DNA from: Caballeronia sordidicola
GTDB lineage: Bacteria; Pseudomonadota; Gammaproteobacteria; Burkholderiales; Burkholderiaceae
Direction of reading: 5' to 3'
DNA: 49,649 nt
NCBI RefSeq assembly: GCF_001544455.2
Contig: NZ_FCOC02000033.1
Coordinates: 1-49,649 of the forward strand
The position numbers and the translations under genes were made by a program. The notes under the pieces were generated by a model. That model saw nothing but the letters and a program-made list of their open reading frames with translations, was not told the origin of the DNA and searched no databases. This document shows, piece by piece, positions 28,137 to 36,720 of the stretch. Within the stretch, counting starts at the first letter, position 1, and each line of letters opens with the position of its first letter.

Positions 28137-28898
28137 ATGCGAATCGCCATCATCGACGCGGACGTCCAGCACGCCGCACTCATCCGCCGGACTCTCGTCC
28201 TGGACGGCCATTTCTGCCATTTCTTCCCGACTCCGCCGGCGCTGCTCGACCGTATGCGGCACGACACGTTCGACCTGCTGATCGCCGCCAATGAAACGCG
28301 CGACATGATCGGTGCCGAAATCATCGAGCGCGTCCGGCATCTGGCGCCTCAGCTTCCCATCGTCTTGCTGGCCGCGAGCCAGAACGAAGCCGACGTGGTC
28401 GCGTGCCTGAAAGCGGGCGCTGACGACTGCGTCTCCAAGCCCGTTCGCGTCGATGAACTCGCCGCCCGCGTGGAAGTGCTGGCACGGCGCAGCATGGTGC
28501 GCACGCCCGCAGCGGAGCATTTCGGGGACTATCGATTCAATTCGTCCGAACTCAGCGTCAGCTTTGCGGACCAGCGTGTTTTGCTCACGCCGAAGGAATT
28601 CCGCTTCGCGCGGCTGTTGTTCACCAATTTGTCGCGCGCCGTGTCGCGGGCGCACATCATGGAAGTGGTGTGGCCGCGTGGCAGCGACATGGCGTCGCGC
28701 ACCCTCGATACCCACGCGTCGCGCCTGCGCTCGAAATTGCATTTGCGGCCGGAAACCGGATACCGGCTGACGCCGCTCTATGGCTACGGTTATCAACTGG
28801 ACCGCATCGAGGCCAGCGAGATGCCCGGCGGCATGCCTGGCATGGGTTTCGCCGGTGGTCAGCAGGGAGGAACTGAAGGATTTCGCGAAAGGCTATAA
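28137..28898 (+). CDS. OmpR-type response regulator with a degenerate receiver
   Basis: A 253-residue two-domain regulator. The receiver (1-115) keeps acidic residues Asp7 and Asp9 and the conserved Lys in SKPVRVDEL. Aligned to OmpR, the phospho-acceptor Asp is Ala51 (FDLLIAANETRDMIG) and the switch Thr is Ala (IVLLAAS). The winged-helix DNA-binding domain covers about 125-230 (LTPKEFRFARLLF, SRTLDTHASRLRSKL, YGYGYQLD). A Gly/Met-rich tail of about 20 residues follows. No histidine kinase gene is nearby. It is therefore likely a phosphorylation-independent DNA-binding protein; its target is unknown, hemA downstream being one candidate. Confidence 0.85.
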   Translation: MRIAIIDADVQHAALIRRTLVLDGHFCHFFPTPPALLDRMRHDTFDLLIAANETRDMIGAEIIERVRHLAPQLPIVLLAASQNEADVVACLKAGADDCVSKPVRVDELAARVEVLARRSMVRTPAAEHFGDYRFNSSELSVSFADQRVLLTPKEFRFARLLFTNLSRAVSRAHIMEVVWPRGSDMASRTLDTHASRLRSKLHLRPETGYRLTPLYGYGYQLDRIEASEMPGGMPGMGFAGGQQGGTEGFRERL

Positions 28899-28899
28899 T
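28894..28899 (+). promoter_or_regulatory. -10 element of hemA overlapping the preceding stop codon
   Basis: A perfect TATAAT contains the TAA stop of the response-regulator gene (28896-28898). It is 52 bases before the hemA ATG. No strong -35 at 17 bp was found (AACTGA is nearest). Confidence 0.4.
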
Positions 28900-28950
28900 A
28901 TCGGGCTAATTCTTAGGCATTTTTAAAGGCCATCAGCTCAGGCCCACAAC

Positions 28951-30255
28951 ATGCAGCTCCTCGCGATCGGAATCAACCACCACACTGCGCCTGTCGCCCT
29001 GCGCGAACGCGTGGCGTTTCCGCTCGAACAAATCAAGCCGGCCTTGGGCGCGCTGAAGGATCTGTGGCTCGGGTCGATGGGTCGTGGCGCACCGGAAGCC
29101 GCAATCCTCTCCACGTGCAACCGCACGGAGCTTTATTGCGCAACCGGCGAAAAAGCCGCGCGCGATGCCGCAGTCCACTGGCTCTCGAAGTATCACAATC
29201 TTCCGGTCTCCGAACTCGCGCCGCACGTCTACGCGCTGCCGCAGTCCGAAGCGGTGCGGCACGCGTTCAGGGTGGCATCGGGGCTTGATTCCATGGTGCT
29301 TGGCGAGACGCAGATCGTCGGACAAATGAAAGATGCGGTGCGTACAGCGGCCGAAGCCGGCGCAATGGGCACGTATCTCAACCAGTTGTTCCAGCGCACC
29401 TTTGCGGTCGCCAAGGAAGTCCGTACGACGACCGAAATTGGCGCGCAGTCAGTTTCCATGGCGGCCGCTGCCGTGCGTCTTGCACAGCGCATCTTCGAGA
29501 ACATTTCCGGCCAGCGCGTGTTGTTCATTGGCGCAGGCGAAATGATCGAGCTGTGCGCAACGCATTTCGCCGCGCAAAAGCCGCGTGAACTCGTCGTGGC
29601 GAACCGCACGGCCGAGCGCGGCGAGAAGCTCGCCGATCGTTTCAATGGCCGGTCCATTCCCCTGTCCGAACTTCCCGCGCGCATGCACGAGTTCGACATC
29701 ATTGTGTCGTGCACGGCTTCCACGCTGCCAATCATCGGGCTGGGCGCAGTCGAGCGGGCCGTGAAAGCGCGCCGCCACAGGCCAATTTTCATGGTCGATC
29801 TCGCCGTGCCGCGCGACATTGAACCGGAAGCGGGCGAGTTGCAGGACGTGTTCCTCTATACCGTCGACGACCTTGGCGCGATCGTGCGTGAAGGCAGCGC
29901 GTCGCGGCAGGCGGCGGTGGCGCAGGCGGAATCGATTATCGACACGCGGGTGCAGAACTTCATGCAATGGCTCGATGCACGCAGCATCGTGCCGGTGATC
30001 CGTCACATGCACACGCAAGCCGACGCCCTGCGCCGCGCCGAAGTCGAGCGCGCGCGCAAGATGCTCGCGCGCGGCGAAGATCCGGCGGCGGTGCTCGAAG
30101 CGCTGTCGCAGTCGCTCACGAACAAGCTGATCCATGGCCCCACGCACGCGCTCAGCCGTGCCAGCCATGAAAATCGCGACCAGCTCATCGAATTGATGGG
30201 CGGACTGTACAAGCACGGCCATCCGGCGGGATCGAACGATCCTTCGGAAAATTAG
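28951..30255 (+). CDS. hemA: glutamyl-tRNA reductase
   Basis: A 434-residue C5-pathway enzyme reducing glutamyl-tRNA to glutamate-1-semialdehyde, the first step of tetrapyrrole synthesis. The catalytic Cys56 is in STCNRTELYC, the N-terminal GINHHTAP motif is at 8-15, the NADPH-binding domain begins near VLFIGAGEM, and a C-terminal helical dimerisation domain completes the family length. It heads the conserved hemA-prfA-prmC block. The overlap of tetrapyrrole and translation genes is a classic bacterial arrangement. Confidence 0.96.
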   Translation: MQLLAIGINHHTAPVALRERVAFPLEQIKPALGALKDLWLGSMGRGAPEAAILSTCNRTELYCATGEKAARDAAVHWLSKYHNLPVSELAPHVYALPQSEAVRHAFRVASGLDSMVLGETQIVGQMKDAVRTAAEAGAMGTYLNQLFQRTFAVAKEVRTTTEIGAQSVSMAAAAVRLAQRIFENISGQRVLFIGAGEMIELCATHFAAQKPRELVVANRTAERGEKLADRFNGRSIPLSELPARMHEFDIIVSCTASTLPIIGLGAVERAVKARRHRPIFMVDLAVPRDIEPEAGELQDVFLYTVDDLGAIVREGSASRQAAVAQAESIIDTRVQNFMQWLDARSIVPVIRHMHTQADALRRAEVERARKMLARGEDPAAVLEALSQSLTNKLIHGPTHALSRASHENRDQLIELMGGLYKHGHPAGSNDPSEN

Positions 30256-30355
30256 CGCCCCTCGCCGCTACGCCCGCCGTCTCTTTTTCAGCAGCGCCGT
30301 TTTCCGGCCGCTTTCCTGATACGCAGTCTTCTCCGGAGCCTTGCTCCAGCACCCC

Positions 30356-31438
30356 ATGAAAACGAGCATGCAAAGCAAGCTCGACCAGCTCACCACCCGG
30401 CTGGCCGAACTCAATGACCTGATGAGTCGCGAAGACGTGACCGCCGATATGGATCAGTATCGGAAGATCACGAGGGAACACGCCGAAATCGGACCAGTGG
30501 TCGAGCAATACGCGCTCTGGCGTCAGGCCGCCAACGACGAAGCCACCGCGCAGGAACTGCTCGCCGACCCCTCCATGCGCGACTTCGCCGAAGAGGAAAT
30601 CGGCGAGACGCGCGAGCGGATGGTAACGATCGAGCGCGACCTGCAAGCCATGTTGCTGCCGAAAGATCCGAACGATGACCGCAATATCTTCATCGAAATC
30701 CGTGCGGGCACGGGCGGCGACGAATCCGCGCTATTCGCGGGCGACCTGCTGCGCATGTATCTCCGGTACGCCGAGCGCAATCGATGGACGGTCGAGATGA
30801 TGTCGGAAAGCGTCTCGGATCTCGGCGGGTACAAGGAAGTGATCGTGCGGATCGCGGGCCTCAACGTGTATTCGAAGCTTAAGTTCGAGTCGGGCGGCCA
30901 TCGCGTGCAGCGGGTTCCGGCGACCGAAACGCAAGGGCGCATTCATACGTCGGCGTGCACCGTCGCCGTGATGCCGGAAGCCGATGAAATCGGCGAAGTG
31001 GTGATCAATCCGGCGGATTTGCGTATCGACACCTTCCGGGCGTCCGGCGCGGGCGGCCAGCACATCAACAAGACCGATTCGGCTGTGCGCGTGACGCACT
31101 TGCCGACCGGCATTGTCGTGGAATGCCAGGATGACCGCTCGCAGCACAAGAACAAGGATCGCGCGCTGAAGGTGCTCGCCGCGCGGATCATGGACAAGCA
31201 GTATCACGAGCAGCACGCGAAGGAAGCCGCGACGCGCAAGAGTTTGATCGGATCGGGCGACCGGTCGGAACGGATTCGCACGTACAACTTTCCGCAAGGG
31301 CGCATGACGGATCATCGGATCAACCTGACGCTCTACAAGCTCGACGCAATCATGGACGGTGATATAGATGAACTCGTGGCCGCGCTCGTCAGCGAGCATC
31401 AGGCGGAGTTGCTGGCCGCGCTGGGCGATTCGGAATGA
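30356..31438 (+). CDS. prfA: peptide chain release factor 1
   Basis: A 360-residue class I release factor recognising UAA and UAG. The stop-codon recognition tripeptide PAT is at 188-190, and the peptidyl-hydrolysis motif GGQ is at 233-235. Gln235 is the residue methylated by PrmC, encoded next. Start candidates are ATG 30356 (MKTSMQSKL) and ATG 30368; the first matches the usual Burkholderia N-terminus as I remember it. The gene overlaps prmC by four bases (ATGA). Confidence 0.96.
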   Translation: MKTSMQSKLDQLTTRLAELNDLMSREDVTADMDQYRKITREHAEIGPVVEQYALWRQAANDEATAQELLADPSMRDFAEEEIGETRERMVTIERDLQAMLLPKDPNDDRNIFIEIRAGTGGDESALFAGDLLRMYLRYAERNRWTVEMMSESVSDLGGYKEVIVRIAGLNVYSKLKFESGGHRVQRVPATETQGRIHTSACTVAVMPEADEIGEVVINPADLRIDTFRASGAGGQHINKTDSAVRVTHLPTGIVVECQDDRSQHKNKDRALKVLAARIMDKQYHEQHAKEAATRKSLIGSGDRSERIRTYNFPQGRMTDHRINLTLYKLDAIMDGDIDELVAALVSEHQAELLAALGDSE

Positions 31439-32262
31439 CGACGGCCGCGGAGTTGCTGCGTTCGTCGACGTTGCCGCCGCTTGAAACGCGAATCCTGCTC
31501 GAGCACGTGCTCGGCTGGCGACGCACGGAATTGATCACGCGCGATGCCGAAGAACTGGACGCGCAAAGCGTCGGACGGTTTGAAGCGCTTGCGCAACGGC
31601 GCATGAACGGTGAGCCGGTCGCGCAGCTTGTCGGGACGCGGGAATTTTTCGGACTGCCATTCGATGTCACCCCCGACGTGCTGATCCCGCGCCCGGAAAC
31701 CGAGTTGCTGGTTGAGATTGCCTTGGCGAAGATCGCGGGAATCAGTGCCCCTCGGGTACTCGATCTCGGCACGGGCAGCGGAGCAATCGCCGTAGCAATC
31801 GCATGTTCCCGGCGCGATGCTCAGGTCTGGGCCGTCGATCAATCGGCGAAAGCGCTAGAGGTCGCGGCCCGGAATGCAGCGAAACTGCTCGGCGGCGACA
31901 GGCCTGTCAACTTCCTTCAGAGCAACTGGACCGAGGCGCTGGACCCGGCGCTGCGTTTTGACGCGATTGTGAGCAATCCGCCGTATATCGCGCAACACGA
32001 TCCGCACCTTTCAGAAGGCGACTTGCGATTCGAACCACGCACCGCACTCACCGACGAAGCCGACGGACTCAGCGCAATCCGTACGATCATCCAGAGCGCG
32101 CCGTTTTTCCTCGCGACAAATGGCGTGCTCTGGCTGGAACACGGCTATGACCAGGCTGCCGAAGTGCGTACGCTGCTGACGGCGCGCGGCTTTTCCGACG
32201 TACGCTCGGAGCGCGATCTTGCCGGAATCGAACGCGCCAGCGGCGGCGTTTTCGCCGCGTAA
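31435..32262 (+). CDS. prmC: release factor glutamine methyltransferase PrmC (HemK)
   Basis: A 275-residue class I SAM methyltransferase that N5-methylates the GGQ glutamine of release factors. An N-terminal helical substrate domain (1-90) is followed by the SAM loop DLGTGSG at 110-116 and the substrate-amide motif NPPY at 181-184. It is translationally coupled to its own substrate gene prfA. Confidence 0.96.
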   Translation: MTTAAELLRSSTLPPLETRILLEHVLGWRRTELITRDAEELDAQSVGRFEALAQRRMNGEPVAQLVGTREFFGLPFDVTPDVLIPRPETELLVEIALAKIAGISAPRVLDLGTGSGAIAVAIACSRRDAQVWAVDQSAKALEVAARNAAKLLGGDRPVNFLQSNWTEALDPALRFDAIVSNPPYIAQHDPHLSEGDLRFEPRTALTDEADGLSAIRTIIQSAPFFLATNGVLWLEHGYDQAAEVRTLLTARGFSDVRSERDLAGIERASGGVFAA

Positions 32263-32416
32263 ACCGTACGCGCATCACCGAGGGCGCGTCCAAGCTGCAC
32301 CGATTGAAATCCGCTATCATTTCAGACACGTTGGCGTGCGAAATATCGCCTGTTAAAGCGTCCCGCACCGCCCAGCCCCAAATCAACCCGCATTACAACG
32401 CATCGCAGGAAAGACC

Positions 32417-32728
32417 ATGGATACGCAAGAACGCATCAAGCAAATCGTCGACGCAGCGCCGGTCGTGCTGTTCATGAAAGGCACAGCACAATTCCCGATG
32501 TGCGGTTTCTCCGGCCGCGCCATCCAGGTCCTCAAGGCTTGCGGCGTCACCGATATCAAGACGGTCAACGTGCTCGAAGACGAAGGCGTTCGCCAGGGCA
32601 TCAAGGAATTCTCGAACTGGCCGACCATTCCGCAGCTCTACGTGAAGGGCGAGTTCATCGGCGGCTCGGACATCATGATGGAAATGTACGAATCGGGCGA
32701 ATTGCAGCAACTGTTTGCCGCTGCCTGA
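32417..32728 (+). CDS. grxD: monothiol glutaredoxin (CGFS type)
   Basis: A 103-residue Grx4-type glutaredoxin with the monothiol active site CGFS at 29-32 and a TVNVLEDE..GIKEFSNWPTIPQLYVKGEFIGG body including the cis-Pro loop. Such proteins coordinate and deliver [2Fe-2S] clusters with glutathione rather than reduce disulfides. GGAAAGACC precedes the ATG. It sits 154 bases after prmC and overlaps the ubiX frame. Confidence 0.95.
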   Translation: MDTQERIKQIVDAAPVVLFMKGTAQFPMCGFSGRAIQVLKACGVTDIKTVNVLEDEGVRQGIKEFSNWPTIPQLYVKGEFIGGSDIMMEMYESGELQQLFAAA

Positions 32729-33353
32729 GCCTGCCTCCATCTTGCCGGACAGCTCTTTGTCCGCCGCGCACACGCCGCGGCGGCTGATCGTCGCGATCAC
32801 CGGAGCGACCGGCTCCATTTACGGCGTCCGGTTGCTCGAAACGCTGCGCCGGCTGGGCGGCGTGGAAACGCATCTGCTGGTTTCGAGCGCGGGCTGGCTG
32901 AATATCCAGCACGAACTGGATCTCGATAAATCCGCCATCCATGCGCTTGCGGACGTCGTGCATAACGTCCGCGATGTCGGCGCGAGCATTGCATCCGGGT
33001 CGTTCGCAACGGATGGTATGGTCGTCGCGCCCTGCTCCATGAAAACGCTGGCGAGCATTGCGCTCGGGCTATCGGACAATTTGATTAGCCGTGCCGCCGA
33101 CGTCGTGCTGAAAGAACGCCGCCGACTGGTTTTGATGGTACGCGAAACGCCGTTCAATCTTGCCCATTTGCGCAATATGACATCCGTGACCGAAATGGGC
33201 GGCGTGATCTTTCCACCGCTGCCGGCGTTTTATCATCGGCCGGCTTCTATTGATGAAATGGTCAATCAGACAGTGGATCGCGTAATCGATATGTTTGCAA
33301 TCGGGCCGCCGGTCGCAGTGGCGTGGCCGGGATTGCATAACGCTGGACATTAG
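32715..33353 (+). CDS. ubiX: flavin prenyltransferase UbiX
   Basis: A 212-residue UbiX/Pad1 enzyme that joins dimethylallyl phosphate to FMN, making the prenyl-FMN cofactor of UbiD-type decarboxylases. ITGATGSIYG (about 29-38) is the N-terminal FMN phosphate loop; VVAPCSMKTLASIALG and RRRLVLMVRETPFNLAHLRNM are hallmark regions. There is no ATG or Shine-Dalgarno site. The TTG at 32715 is the first candidate and overlaps grxD by 14 bases; TTG codons at 32742 or 32757 would also retain the fold. Confidence 0.93.
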   Translation: MPLPEPASILPDSSLSAAHTPRRLIVAITGATGSIYGVRLLETLRRLGGVETHLLVSSAGWLNIQHELDLDKSAIHALADVVHNVRDVGASIASGSFATDGMVVAPCSMKTLASIALGLSDNLISRAADVVLKERRRLVLMVRETPFNLAHLRNMTSVTEMGGVIFPPLPAFYHRPASIDEMVNQTVDRVIDMFAIGPPVAVAWPGLHNAGH

Positions 33354-33449
33354 CAACAACCGCGACACAATTCATTGCCGCTGCAGCCGTTTATCAACTG
33401 GCTGCTGGATCTTATATTGGTTGCAATGACCTTTTAGAGGCTTGTTGCC

Positions 33450-34283
33450 ATGTCCCGCCTTCCGACTGTTTTCATTTCCCACGGCGCTCCGACGCTGCCT
33501 ATCGATCCATCGATGCCGTCCGCCGAGTTTGCTTCGTTCGCAACCCGGTTTGAGCGGCCGCGTTCTATCCTCATGCTCTCCGCCCACTGGGGCACGGCTC
33601 AGCCGGTGGCGAGCATCGCCGAGCAACCCGAGACCATTCACGACTTTTATGGTTTTCCACGCGCGCTGTACGAAATCCATTACCGCGCGCCGGGTGCGCC
33701 GCAGCTTGGAAAGCAAGCCGCGTCGCTGTTGACGCAAGCGGGCATTCCGTCGGCGGTGACCGATCATGGACTGGATCACGGTGCGTGGGTTCCGCTGCTG
33801 CTCATGTATCCCGACGCTGCAATTCCCGTCGCGCAACTATCGATACAGCCGCGCCTCGACCCGGCCCACCACTATCGCGTGGGTCAAGCGCTGCGGGCAT
33901 TGCGCGACGATGGCGTCATGATCGTGGGCTCGGGCCAGATCACCCATAACCTGCGCACGGCGGATTTCGGCGCGCGGCCTGAGGACGGTGACCCGCGCGT
34001 TACCGAATTCACTGACTGGTTCGAAGAGCGGATGACGCAACGGGATATCGGCGCGTTGCTCGACTATCGGCGTCAGGCGCCGCATGCCGTGCTGATGCAT
34101 CCGACCGACGAACATCTGCTGCCGATCTTTGGAGCCTTGGGTGCTGCCGGCGACGATTTCGATCTGGATATTCAGTCTCTTGGCACTTTTCAGAAAACGT
34201 TGGCAATGACGAATTACGTTTTCAGCGACGCCCGATTTGCACAGGACGCGTTAGCTTGTCGCAAAAACAAAAAACCCGCCTGA
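33450..34283 (+). CDS. class III extradiol-type ring-opening dioxygenase (LigB/YgiD family)
   Basis: A 277-residue DODA-type protein that would use non-haem Fe(II) or Zn to cleave catechols such as DOPA. Probable metal ligands are His11 (VFISHGAPT) and His46 (MLSAHWGT); His110 in LDHGAWVPL is a conserved active-site residue, and the GSGQITHNL motif is at 160-168. The physiological substrate is unknown. The final codons and the stop lie inside the following terminator stem-loop. Confidence 0.88.
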   Translation: MSRLPTVFISHGAPTLPIDPSMPSAEFASFATRFERPRSILMLSAHWGTAQPVASIAEQPETIHDFYGFPRALYEIHYRAPGAPQLGKQAASLLTQAGIPSAVTDHGLDHGAWVPLLLMYPDAAIPVAQLSIQPRLDPAHHYRVGQALRALRDDGVMIVGSGQITHNLRTADFGARPEDGDPRVTEFTDWFEERMTQRDIGALLDYRRQAPHAVLMHPTDEHLLPIFGALGAAGDDFDLDIQSLGTFQKTLAMTNYVFSDARFAQDALACRKNKKPA

Positions 34284-34299
34284 AATCCAAGCGGGTTTT
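34271..34299. terminator. bidirectional terminator shared by the dioxygenase and the APC permease
   Basis: AAAACCCGC (34271-34279) pairs with GCGGGTTTT (34291-34299). U-tracts exist on both strands (TTTTATTTT rightward, TTTTTTGTTTTT leftward). The left arm is coding sequence, and the dioxygenase stop codon (34281-34283) is in the loop. Confidence 0.88.
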
Positions 34300-34325
34300 A
34301 TTTTCAGACTTTCAGTTCGCTAATT

Positions 34326-35918
34326 TCAGGCGCCGACTTCGTTCCGGATATCGTCGTGACTTTCGCGCTCTTCAAGATATTGCGTCCGATAACCGGTATG
34401 TACGCCCCAGTAATAAAACAGGAGCGCCAAAATCGCCACCAGCGCCATGTCCCAGCCATACGGCAATAATCCGCGGCCGCCAAACTCCTTGCTGCCAATG
34501 AGCGACAAAACCGCCATGGACGGCAAATAGGCCACCAGCCACCACGCCGCTTTCAGGTCATTTCCCCAGGAATCGAAACCGGTTTTCGACTGGTAATAAA
34601 AATAAACCGGCAACGCGACGATCATCAACAAGATGATTTCACCCGTCAAAGGCCATTTGGCCCAATACAGCACCTCGGATGCACAGACGAACGCGAACGG
34701 CGCAATGATGCTCATGCCGGGAATCATCAACGGCCGATGCAGGTCCGTCGCCGCCCGGCGCAGCGCCATCAGGCTCACCGGGCCGGTCAGGTAGGAAATC
34801 ACCGTGGCGACCGAGATCACGGCCGCCAGCGAACTCCAGCCACGGAAGAAGAACATGAAGATGAATGCAACGATCAGGTTGAAGAACATGGCTGGACGCG
34901 GAACGCCGTAAAGCGGATGTACGCTGCCCAGAATCTTCGGCAGCGTATTGTTGCGCTCCATTGCGTAGATCATGCGGGAGGTGGTCGCCATGTACGTGGT
35001 ACCCGTGCCGCTGGGACTCACGAACGCATCGACGTAAAGCAGGAATGCGAGCCAGTTGAGATTGAGCGCCAATGCAAGTTCGGCAAATGGCGACGCAAAA
35101 TTAAAATGGCTCCAGCCCTTCATGACATCGCCCGGGCTGACCGCGCCAATATATGCGACTTGCAGCAGCACATAAATAACCAGTGCGAGCAAGATAGAAC
35201 CAATCACCGCGAACGGAATACTCTTCGACGGGTTCCTTGCCTCGCCTGCCAGATTAACCGGACTTTGAAAACCATTGAAACTGAATACAATGCCGCTGGT
35301 TGCAACCGCGGTTAAAACCGCTGACCATCCATATGGCGCAAAACTCGATGTGGTGCCGAAATTCTCAGCATGAAAGCCCGTCAGCATCAATCCCAGAATT
35401 GTCGCGCCGGGAATGATGAACTTGAAGACGGTAATCGCCGAGTTGGCGCGGGCGAATAATTTAACGCCCCAATAATTCAGAAGGAAATAAACAATCACCA
35501 GCAAAGCAGATAAACCCAGTCCTAAGGGCGTAAGAGATTCATCGACATAAAGCGCATGCGCCCAGCCATAAGGCCATGTGCTCATGTATTGAATCGATGC
35601 CTCCGCTTCAATGGGAATGACTGAGACAATCGCGATCCAGTTGGCCCATGCGCTCACAAATCCGACTAACGCGCCATGCGAATAGCGTGCATATCGGACC
35701 ATTCCGCCAGATTCCGGGAACATCGCGCCAAGCTCTGCGTAAGTCAGCGCAATGGCAAGTATCACGAGCGCGCCAATAACCCACGCCACAATCGCAGCCG
35801 GTCCGGCGATCTTGGCGGCTTTCCACGCACCGAATAACCAGCCGGAGCCGATGATGGAACCAAGACCCGTCAGCAGCAACGCTACCGGTCCGATGTTCCG
35901 TTGAATAGAACTTTTCAC
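34326..35918 (-). CDS. APC-superfamily amino acid permease
   Basis: A 530-residue polytopic inner-membrane transporter with about 12 hydrophobic segments. The APC helix-1 signature GLGSIIGSGWLFG is near 18-30, and AELGAMFPESGGMVRYAR is near 62-79. The long form and the loop around AENFGTT resemble aspartate/proton symporters of the YveA type, but the substrate is inferred only. The start is GTG at 35918 with AAGGAG five bases ahead. It stands alone between two terminators. Confidence 0.88.
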   Translation of the reverse strand: MKSSIQRNIGPVALLLTGLGSIIGSGWLFGAWKAAKIAGPAAIVAWVIGALVILAIALTYAELGAMFPESGGMVRYARYSHGALVGFVSAWANWIAIVSVIPIEAEASIQYMSTWPYGWAHALYVDESLTPLGLGLSALLVIVYFLLNYWGVKLFARANSAITVFKFIIPGATILGLMLTGFHAENFGTTSSFAPYGWSAVLTAVATSGIVFSFNGFQSPVNLAGEARNPSKSIPFAVIGSILLALVIYVLLQVAYIGAVSPGDVMKGWSHFNFASPFAELALALNLNWLAFLLYVDAFVSPSGTGTTYMATTSRMIYAMERNNTLPKILGSVHPLYGVPRPAMFFNLIVAFIFMFFFRGWSSLAAVISVATVISYLTGPVSLMALRRAATDLHRPLMIPGMSIIAPFAFVCASEVLYWAKWPLTGEIILLMIVALPVYFYYQSKTGFDSWGNDLKAAWWLVAYLPSMAVLSLIGSKEFGGRGLLPYGWDMALVAILALLFYYWGVHTGYRTQYLEERESHDDIRNEVGA

Positions 35919-36203
35919 TCCATCTCCTTGAGTCAGCTAACTTCCAGTCGTCCAGTGCAAGGGAAATTGAGCTTATGTGATCTCGTCAGTTCAATCGCAT
36001 CCCCGCACCAGCGTGGCGCGTAGTTTAACGGCTGTAGAAGCAATCTGTTGTATGAGGTTTGCGATGGCATGTGAAACGTGTCTGGGTCGACAAACATGCC
36101 GATACGAAAGACTTGTAAGAAGACAATTTGATGTCGGGAAAACGGCGTTCCACATTAGACCGACAGATGTCTCAAAAAACCCCAAATTCCGCTCGGCTAT
36201 TAT
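35919..36203. other. intergenic stretch without a supported gene
   Basis: Between the divergent APC permease and the cold-shock promoter there are about 285 bases. Two small open frames exist, one on each strand (35977-36207 and 35991-36251), but they overlap each other, have no ribosome site and resemble no family. I regard them as chance. The stretch is more AT-rich than its surroundings. Confidence 0.5.
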
Positions 36204-36377
36204 TTGACCTTGAGTTTGATTCGCCGTATAAACCTTCTTGCAGGATTTCAAGCGGCGAGTGAATTGGTCTTTCGTAGTTCGCCCATTACGGTACTCCGGT
36301 TGGTCCCATTGCCCCTTCCTTGATTTTCATGCACATTCTGGCTTCGGCCTTATTCAACATCTTTAGGAACAAGTAAC
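36204..36377 (+). promoter_or_regulatory. promoter and long 5' leader of the cold-shock gene
   Basis: A TTGACC -35 (36204-36209), exactly 17 bp, then TATAAA (36227-36232). Transcription should start near 36239, leaving about 139 untranslated bases before the ATG at 36378. Long structured leaders that refold on temperature downshift are a hallmark of cspA-type genes. AGGAA lies eight bases before the start codon. Confidence 0.75.
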
Positions 36378-36581
36378 ATGGAAACCGGTACCGTCAAGTG
36401 GTTCAATGACGCAAAGGGCTTTGGCTTCATCACGCCGGACGGCGGCGGCGAAGATCTGTTCGCTCATTTCTCTGAAATCCGCACGGAAGGCTTCAAGACG
36501 CTTCAGGAAAATCAGAAGGTCACGTTTGAAGTGAAGACGGGCCCGAAGGGTAAACAAGCTGCAAACATCAAACCGGCCTGA
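36378..36581 (+). CDS. CspA-family cold-shock protein
   Basis: A 67-residue single cold-shock domain that binds single-stranded RNA or DNA and melts mRNA structure. The RNP1 motif KGFGFI is at 13-18 and the RNP2-like DLFAHF is at 26-31; aromatic residues Trp8 and Phe9 are conserved. The protein is full length. It is monocistronic, with its own promoter, long leader and strong terminator. Several paralogues are usual in Burkholderia, so no specific symbol is given. Confidence 0.95.
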   Translation: METGTVKWFNDAKGFGFITPDGGGEDLFAHFSEIRTEGFKTLQENQKVTFEVKTGPKGKQAANIKPA

Positions 36582-36610
36582 GTTTCAGTCGGTTTTGATT
36601 CGACAAAAGA

Positions 36611-36638
36611 AAAAACCCCGCAATTGCGGGGTTTTTTC
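36611..36638 (+). terminator. terminator of the cold-shock gene
   Basis: AAAACCCCGCAATTGCGGGG (36612-36631) followed by TTTTTT forms a fully palindromic stem with a U-tract on both strands, 30 bases after the stop. It can also stop leftward readthrough from the Hsp70-like gene. Confidence 0.93.
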
Positions 36639-36720
36639 TTTCTAAGCCGTGACTTTATTCTCGCTTATTGAGATTTTACTTTAAATTGTTTCAGATTTCG
36701 GATATAGAAAATAATACCGA

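Noticed and set aside
35977..36251. two small frames before the cold-shock gene
   Set aside because: They overlap each other on opposite strands, have no ribosome site, and the promoter and leader of the cold-shock gene cover the end of both.
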